Positions 58,211 to 64,000 of a stretch of 64,000 nucleotides of DNA are shown in pieces. Both the position numbers and the translations under genes were made by a program. This DNA comes from Eustoma russellianum (taxonomy: Eukaryota > Streptophyta > Magnoliopsida > Gentianales > Gentianaceae). The notes beneath the pieces were generated by a model, which saw only the letters and a list, made by a program, of their open reading frames with translations, was not told the DNA's origin and ran no database searches. How positions within the stretch are numbered: position 1 is the stretch's first letter; each line of letters starts with the position of its first letter. The stretch covers positions 24,482,619 to 24,546,618 of the forward strand of contig AP025054.1 of the NCBI GenBank assembly GCA_036186865.1. Reading direction: 5' to 3'.

Positions 58211-59267
58211 CCTTTAATGCCGAATCTTTTAACTCCTTTGGATGGTGATACCTTCAAGAATACCTTTCCCCATCTTGAAATTCCAATGTCGCCGTTTCTC
58301 ATCTGCCCAAACCTTGCAATTCTATCTTGGGCTGCTTGCAACCTTTGTTTGATAATCAGTTACTTTCTCTACGCATTTGTTCTATTAGGTCAGGTCATTC
58401 CTGTGAGAAATCTTTTCCTCCAGATTTCGTCCCAATACAAGGAGAGCGGCACTTTTCTCCCATATAGTGCTTCATACAGAGTCATCCACATGGATCGGTG
58501 ATAACTGTTGCTATAAGAGAATTCTACTAGTTTGAGACTCCTGTCCCAATTTCCCCCCAAGTCAAGTATACAAGCTCTCAGCATGTCCTTCCAGTGTTTG
58601 GATGGTATACTTTCCGCTGGACCATCTGTTTGGGGGTGGAATGCAGACCTCATTCGTATTTCAGTGCCAATTGCTTTTTGAAAAGCTGTCCAAAATCTGT
58701 GATGTAAAGCGAGGGGTCGCAGTCACAAATACAATGCTTATGGGTACTCCATGAAGGCTCAGAATTTGATTCAACATACATGATAGCCAACTTCTCCGTA
58801 GGAGCTTAATCGTCATAGCCATGAAATGAGCGATTTTGTTAGACAATTAAACTACCAACCAAATGGCATCATGTCTGTTCTTCGTTCTTGGTAGGGTCTG
58901 TTACAAAATCCATAGTAATGTGGTCCCACTTCCACTCAGGAACTTCAAGAGGTTGTAGTAATCCGCGGGTCTCTGATTGTTTTCCTCTTCACCTTCTTGC
59001 AAACAAGGCATTTTTCTACGAACTCCGCATTTGGTCTTTTCATGCCATGCTACCAGAGCCTTTTTTTAAGCCGTGATACATCTTGTTGGCTCCAGGATGA
59101 TAGATAAAACGTGTATTATGAGCTTCACGAAGAATTTCGTTCCTTATATCATTGTCATTGGGTACGCACAGTCTCCCTCGAAACCACAAGCTATCATCAT
59201 TCCCGATCTTAAAATCTTCAGATGGTTTCGTTTTCAATCTATCTTTTGTTTCTTTAAAAGTTTTCAT
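58211..59267 (-). pseudogene. gypsy integrase of element G, broken by frameshifts and stops
   Basis: In - strand order: the H2C2 zinc region at 59267-59040 (GRLCVPNDNDIRNEILREAH, then HPGANKMYHGLKK), with a CLxC-type pair in the frameshifted continuation around 58990. Then come the first core aspartate region near 58905 (TMDF type), GVPISIVFVTATPRFTSQI (58846-58661, the second catalytic Asp lost) and AFHPQTDGPAES with the catalytic Glu at about 58640. LRACILDLGGNW and EALYGRK follow to 58390. A C-terminal KRR-rich strand is traceable to about 58211. It once inserted cDNA into chromosomes; it is now dead. Confidence 0.88.
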
Positions 59268-59284
59268 CCCCTTCTTGACATTCC

Positions 59285-59590
59285 TTAATCTTGCAAATCA
59301 ATGAGAGGATCAATACCAAGCTTGCCGAGCATGCCCTTAATGGAATCAACCTCCTCAAGGTCAAATTCTTCCATATCATGTTGCAGAGGTGGTTGACGCA
59401 GATGGCTTGTCTTTCTACTCAGAGCGTCGGCTACTTTATTGGCTTTTCCCGGATTATACTGAATAGAAAGGTCGTAGTCCTTCATCAACTCTAGCCATCC
59501 GCGTTGTCGTATATTCAATTTTTTTTGGATGAATAGGCACTTAAGACTCTTGTGATCTGTGAGGATTTCACACCTCTCACCGTACAAATA
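59285..59590 (-). pseudogene. gypsy RNase H end of element G, truncated
   Basis: Reads YGERCEILTDHKSLKCLF, then RGWLELMKDYDLSIQYNPGK and ANKVADALSRK on the - strand, ending at 59285. TDHKSL holds a catalytic Asp, and the wording is typical of Tekay/Del elements. The N-terminal half of RNase H and all of RT and protease are missing: the frame runs into gag sequence at about 59590. Confidence 0.88.
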
Positions 59591-60370
59591 ATGTCCCTCT
59601 CTATCCGGTAACAATCATCCAATAGCGCGCCAAAATTTGTCGGGTTCGCATTGACCAACCAGGTCCCGATCCTAGGGTTTAACACTCTTTCAAACTTTAA
59701 CATTTTAGTCTCTTCATTGTTCAGAGTAGATGGTTGGAATCTTCCCAGGGCTATGAATCTGTTAGCATATTCTGCGACTGTCATTCCTTGTTCTTGTACT
59801 ACTGACTTGAACTCATGTCTCTTCTGCAGCTTAACGGAGGGTGGTATCTAAAATTTGTTGAATTCTTGGAGAAATCTCTCCTATGGAATCGTCCTTGGTA
59901 GGGATTGCATGTTGGCCTTCCACCATTGATTGGCCTCTCCAAGTAGGAACGGCCTGGCAGCTTGAGTCTTTACTTTCTCGGGTGCTCGAATCAACTCAAA
60001 GCAATTCTCAACTTCGTCCAGCCACTTTTCAGCGGCATCCGAATCTGACTTTCCTTCGATAGGTGGAACATTAGCTCTTTTCAACTTTTCAAAGTAGTAT
60101 TGGGCATCCCTGACCGGCTCGTGAGGCTGAGGATCATTCTGTTGTAGCATTACTTGACCGATTTGGGTTACGGTCTGGCAGAAATTATGGAAAGCATTAA
60201 TGTCCGGAATCATTTGTGGCAGAGGCCCCTAGGGTTTGGGGAATATTCTGCGCTGGGGGCGAAATTTGGTCTAGTGGTGGTGGTGGGGGTGGAGGAACCT
60301 GAGCAGGTGGAGAAATAGGCTCCTGCACCTCCGGTCTGGCTCTCGCGGGTCTGCCTCGTGGTCGTACCAT
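59580..60370 (-). pseudogene. gypsy gag of element G, several lesions
   Basis: The Met at 60370 (MVRPRGRPARARPEVQEP) opens the proline-rich leader, with a frameshift near 60220. MIPDINAFHNFCQTVTQIG (60213) then leads through AEKWLDEVENCFELIRAP and GEANQWWKANMQSLPRT to a stop at 59881-59883 replacing Trp. Another stop at about 59848 replaces Tyr. The same frame continues with MTVAEYANRFIALGRFQPST to YRIERDII, where it is fused to RNase H sequence. No zinc knuckle remains. Confidence 0.88.
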
Positions 60371-60666
60371 CTGCATTATGTAGTGTCGGGGTTTTATTCA
60401 AGGTGGGAGTGTCATAATAAGCGACATAATTTAATTCATATTCCAATAGAATTTCTGAGTGGGCATGCAAGTAGATACGTTATGAATTAAATTCTATAAA
60501 TTGTCATCGACTAGGGTTTTATCGTTAGATCGAACCCTAATTTCCAGTCTAAGTCATCCTAGTCTAAGGTCAACTCACATCTAAGATCATGACTTAGATC
60601 TAAGATCAAACTTAGTTAGCTAAAATCATAACTTAATTCTATATTATGCCCGGATCTAGAGCCTCA

Positions 60667-60678
60667 GCTCTGATACCA
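60667..60678 (-). other. primer binding site of element G
   Basis: GCTCTGATACCA, two bases before the LTR start TGTAGCGCCCC at 60681; 60371-60666 is the leader. Confidence 0.92.
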
Positions 60679-60680
60679 CC

Positions 60681-63600
60681 TGTAGCGCCCCACACCCCGG
60701 CCTAGCCGGATACGTTGCGCTTGCCGTACTTCACTACGGAGAGTACCAGGCGTCGATCCATAACATATCTTAGTCCATAATAAAATATGTGGACTTCCAT
60801 GCTTACACGTCATCAAGTAAGCAAAACCGAGGCAGAATAAAAACTTTGAGAATAAAAGCGTCTAATCATCCATCATAAGCTTTACAGACATGTTCTAAAA
60901 ATGCGAAAGTACGAAATCCATTGTTTCCAACACAAACTCATAAAAGATATTCAATCAAGACCGTCTCGTCAAAAACCCTCAAATCATCTTGCAATCGCTC
61001 GTCTACGGATAAGGCACCCTAGGCTCGTCCTCGATCCACTCGACCTTATTTCCTGCGGGTTCTGGGAGGAAAAATAAGGGGTGAGTGACAACGTCACCAG
61101 CAAGTAAACTATAAATAATCGTGAATTAAATGGAAAGTACATACAAGAACCGAACCCCCAAATTCGGTTTAGAAACATACCTGACCTTCCATCCACAACC
61201 CGTAAGTAATCAGCTCATAACTTATCAAAGATCATAACTTATCAAAGATATAACTTATTAAAGATCATAACTTATAAAAGATCATAACTCAATAAAGAGC
61301 ATAACTTAGGAGCTACCAAGTCATAACAACATAGTCTAAGTAACATGTACCAAATATTCGATGACTCATTAAATGCAACATGCATGAGTATGTACATGTG
61401 ATGCATCATGATAAAAATAAAGATAAGTTCTTTCGTTCTTTCTTTCAAAACATCATCGTCAATGAAAACAAGAGAGTGTTCAGATCTATTCTCTCCGGAT
61501 CTGAGGCGGTCATATTCTTCTCTTCGAATCTATTATTCCCAGATTCAGAACGGTCACGTCATTAATCATAATCACAAGGTCTATTCTCTCTGGGCCTGTA
61601 CGGTCATTGTCATCATAATAAGGTCTATCCTCTTCGGGCCTGAACAGTCATTATCATCAGATCAATTAACCCCGGATCTGGAGCGGGTCCTGCTGGCCAG
61701 AACATACGGTACCGGTGGAAAGCGTTCTTTTAAAAACAGAATCTTTTCTTTAAAAATGCTTTTTCATCATTCTTTCTCATAAAACCAGTCTCATAAATCA
61801 TGTAATGGACGATGATGCAATGTATGACGTGCATAATACAGTTCATGACAGAATGCGTTACATACGTACATGTATGTTCTTATTCTTTAGGCTGGAAAAA
61901 TTTATAGATTTGTCGTTCTATTCATGCGGCCTAGAATCCTCATATTTTCGGCCCATCATCATGATTTCTTATCATACATACACATATGGGTGCCTTTTTC
62001 TATTTTCCATATAATTTTCGTAACGATACGAGACATGTAAGACACTTAAATTATTTAATTACCAACAGGGTACTGCTGAATTTCACCAGTGCAGTGCCCC
62101 TTTCTTTTACCTTTCTTTTAAGCCCCTTAAGTCTCATTTGAATTTGGGCCACCAATTGGAAAGTATTTTAGACATACCGAAAATTATAGCTCATGAGCCC
62201 AAACCCTACAAATGAGTCTAAGCCCACAAGAATGAAGCCATATAACCAATTCCTTAATTCTGCCCACTTTTCCAGATTAGTAATACCTGCTTAGCTCCGG
62301 CAATTACCCAATAAAATAGTAACTCCAAGGCGAACAATTTATATGGATGTGTTCATCTATTTCCTAAGTAACTGTCATAAGATTTCCGGAATAACATAAT
62401 AATATTGAAGGGGTCATCTATTCACTTTTCCAAAACGGTTATATGCTGATTTCTGGAGTGACCAGTTTTACCACGAATTTTATTGCAATCAAACCGTAAG
62501 TCCTTTTTCAAAAATTCCAACTCTCAAACTTAATAAACACGTAGGTCTAGCATCCTACCAAAAATCAGCCCATTTGCATATTCCCAAGGTCCATTTTCGG
62601 GTCATTCAATACGTCACTTAGAATCCAGTCCAGTAATTCCAGCTTGACCATTTTTACTAAAATTTCCATTAAACATAAACCGTAACTCCTTTTACCAAAA
62701 TTTCAACTCTCATATCTACTAGATACATAGGGATAGTGTCATAGCAAAAATTAGCTTGTTTCTATACTTCTAAGGTCCATTTACAGGTCTTTCTAAACGT
62801 CACATTTTCTGCCATGTTTCAGAAATTTTCATTTTGTCACCTCTTCTTACTAAATGTGTTCCAACTTGAGTTATTCACCATAAATAACTTACCATTCATA
62901 AAATACACCTTTTATCATGAGCTTTACAGTTTCTAAGACATGCTAAAAGTCATCTACAAATCACTTCAAAAACAGTTGGAGGGTTACACATCACACCCCT
63001 TGATCTTGCACCTTTTGTTCATAATAAAATCTATTCTTGGTATAATTAGTGTATGCGTACTATACCCCCAAGACGGCCTGTTTCATACACATACGAGGGT
63101 CAAATCATATTTTCATAATGAACACATTACATCTAAGTCATAAAGCACACATCTTGTACACATTCTTTACCTCACAAGTTACAATCTATCACAAGAACCT
63201 CATTTATCCCCCATTTTCATCCAACCGCCCCCCCTTACATGCCAAAGAATAAAATTTGCCACATTCATCTTAGATAGACATTATATTCATACTTAAAAAG
63301 AGCAAAGAATCCACCTTTGAAGAGAATCTCATACATGCAAGCCACTTCCCTAAGAAAACCAAAAGTTTCATGCTTCAACGTACCATTTCACATCTAAGAT
63401 TAAAACTTAGTAGCATCTAGACATTCAAGCACGCACTTTCACACACAAGTCATGAATATTTATAGTGTACTTGCCTTTTTCAAACTTACACCTTTCCTTA
63501 GCTTGAAATGAATATGAAATGAGTGAAGTCTTCCTCCTCTTCACTACATATACCCCACGGTTTGGAGGGGAAAAAGAACAAAGGTTAGTCCTTTTCTTAA

Positions 63601-64000
63601 GTGGAAGATATAACTAAATAGAGGCTAGATTGACTTACCAAGATGGAGCTTGAATGGTGCTCAAACCTCTTAAGAAATTAGTACCACTTAAGAGCTTGAA
63701 AACTTGAACCTAGTGACCATGGAGGTCACGGTTTTTGAGCTAGAAAAAGAAGCAACATGAACTTCACTCTATGTAAAATATAGAAATTCCCTTAAAGAGT
63801 TTAGGATACACTCACCTAGGACAACTTGATCTTGGATGAACCTAAACCTTCTTGGCTCAACTTGGTCGTGTGCCATGAAAAGAAAGAGAGGGAAAGTTTC
63901 TTGTGAATTCTTGAGGTTTGGGTGTGAGGGTTTCTTGGAGAGAATTCCTTTTACTAGGCTATGGTATAGCCGTTGGGAATCAAGAGGGGATAAGGGGGTT
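60681..64000 (-). repeat. 5' LTR of G, cut by window end
   Basis: Follows 45838-48611 and then 56592 onward without the H insertion, so it shows the empty site at 63459-63463. AAGATCATAACTTAT-type repeats lie at 61213-61310 and hairpin units at about 61475-61650. No gene is supported. Confidence 0.92.

Larger units (their letters stand above)
45838..64000 (-). mobile_element. Tekay-like chromovirus G, interrupted by H, 5' LTR cut by window end
   Basis: On the - strand: 5' LTR from the window end to 60681, primer site, broken gag, RNase H, integrase and chromodomain remnants, then 3' LTR 57811-56592 and 48611-45838, split by element H. The chromodomain remnant behind integrase supports a chromovirus, and the RNase H and integrase wording fits the Tekay/Del branch. 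Protease and RT are deleted. Both LTRs show many transition differences, so G is old. Confidence 0.88.

Overview
The window is repeat-dense, AT-rich plant nuclear DNA, and I see no host gene in it. Nearly every base belongs to LTR retrotransposons. Two groups are present. One is Ty1/copia of the Sirevirus type, on the + strand, with LTRs of about 3 kb. The other is a set of related Ty3/gypsy elements, mostly on the - strand, with unusually long LTRs of 3.3-5.3 kb. Their RT and RNase H motifs, plus a chromodomain remnant in one copy, point to the Tekay/Del chromoviruses. Both groups carry a primer binding site matching plant initiator Met tRNA. An angiosperm with a large genome is likely; I cannot name the species.

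Layout. 1-13620: two Sirevirus copies (A) in direct tandem sharing the LTR at 2090-5132; the right copy (2090-13620) is complete, with gag (5187-7103) and pol (7159-10260) open throughout. 13621-23500: gypsy element B (- strand), whose 3' LTR was interrupted by A; its pol is cut off inside RT. 23501-27353: 3' part of an older Sirevirus, C, interrupted by B. 27354-32525: end of a + strand gypsy element, D, interrupted by C. The left half is therefore a four-deep nest, D > C > B > A, whose left arms lie outside the window. 32526-32722 is a short piece of unassigned flank.

The right half holds - strand gypsy elements. E (32723-39841) has a 5.3-kb LTR and only a gag gene. F (39842-43884) is a gag stub plus an LTR, fused to E by deletion; an 816-bp segment covering the F LTR end and its flank is repeated at 44126-44941. 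44942-45837 is unassigned. G (45838-64000, 5' LTR cut by the window end) keeps integrase, chromodomain and RNase H remnants and a broken gag. H (48612-56586) is inserted in the 3' LTR of G with a TTTAT target duplication; it is a deleted, gag-only copy related to E.

In the intact Sirevirus, gag would supply the particle protein and pol the protease, integrase, reverse transcriptase and RNase H, with priming at 5135 and plus-strand priming at the purine tract before 10538. Gag and pol are separated by a stop and a frame change. In both A and B the gag/pol boundary contains a GT-AG segment whose removal would restore one frame, so splicing is a candidate gag/gag-pol switch. All comparisons and counts were made by eye.
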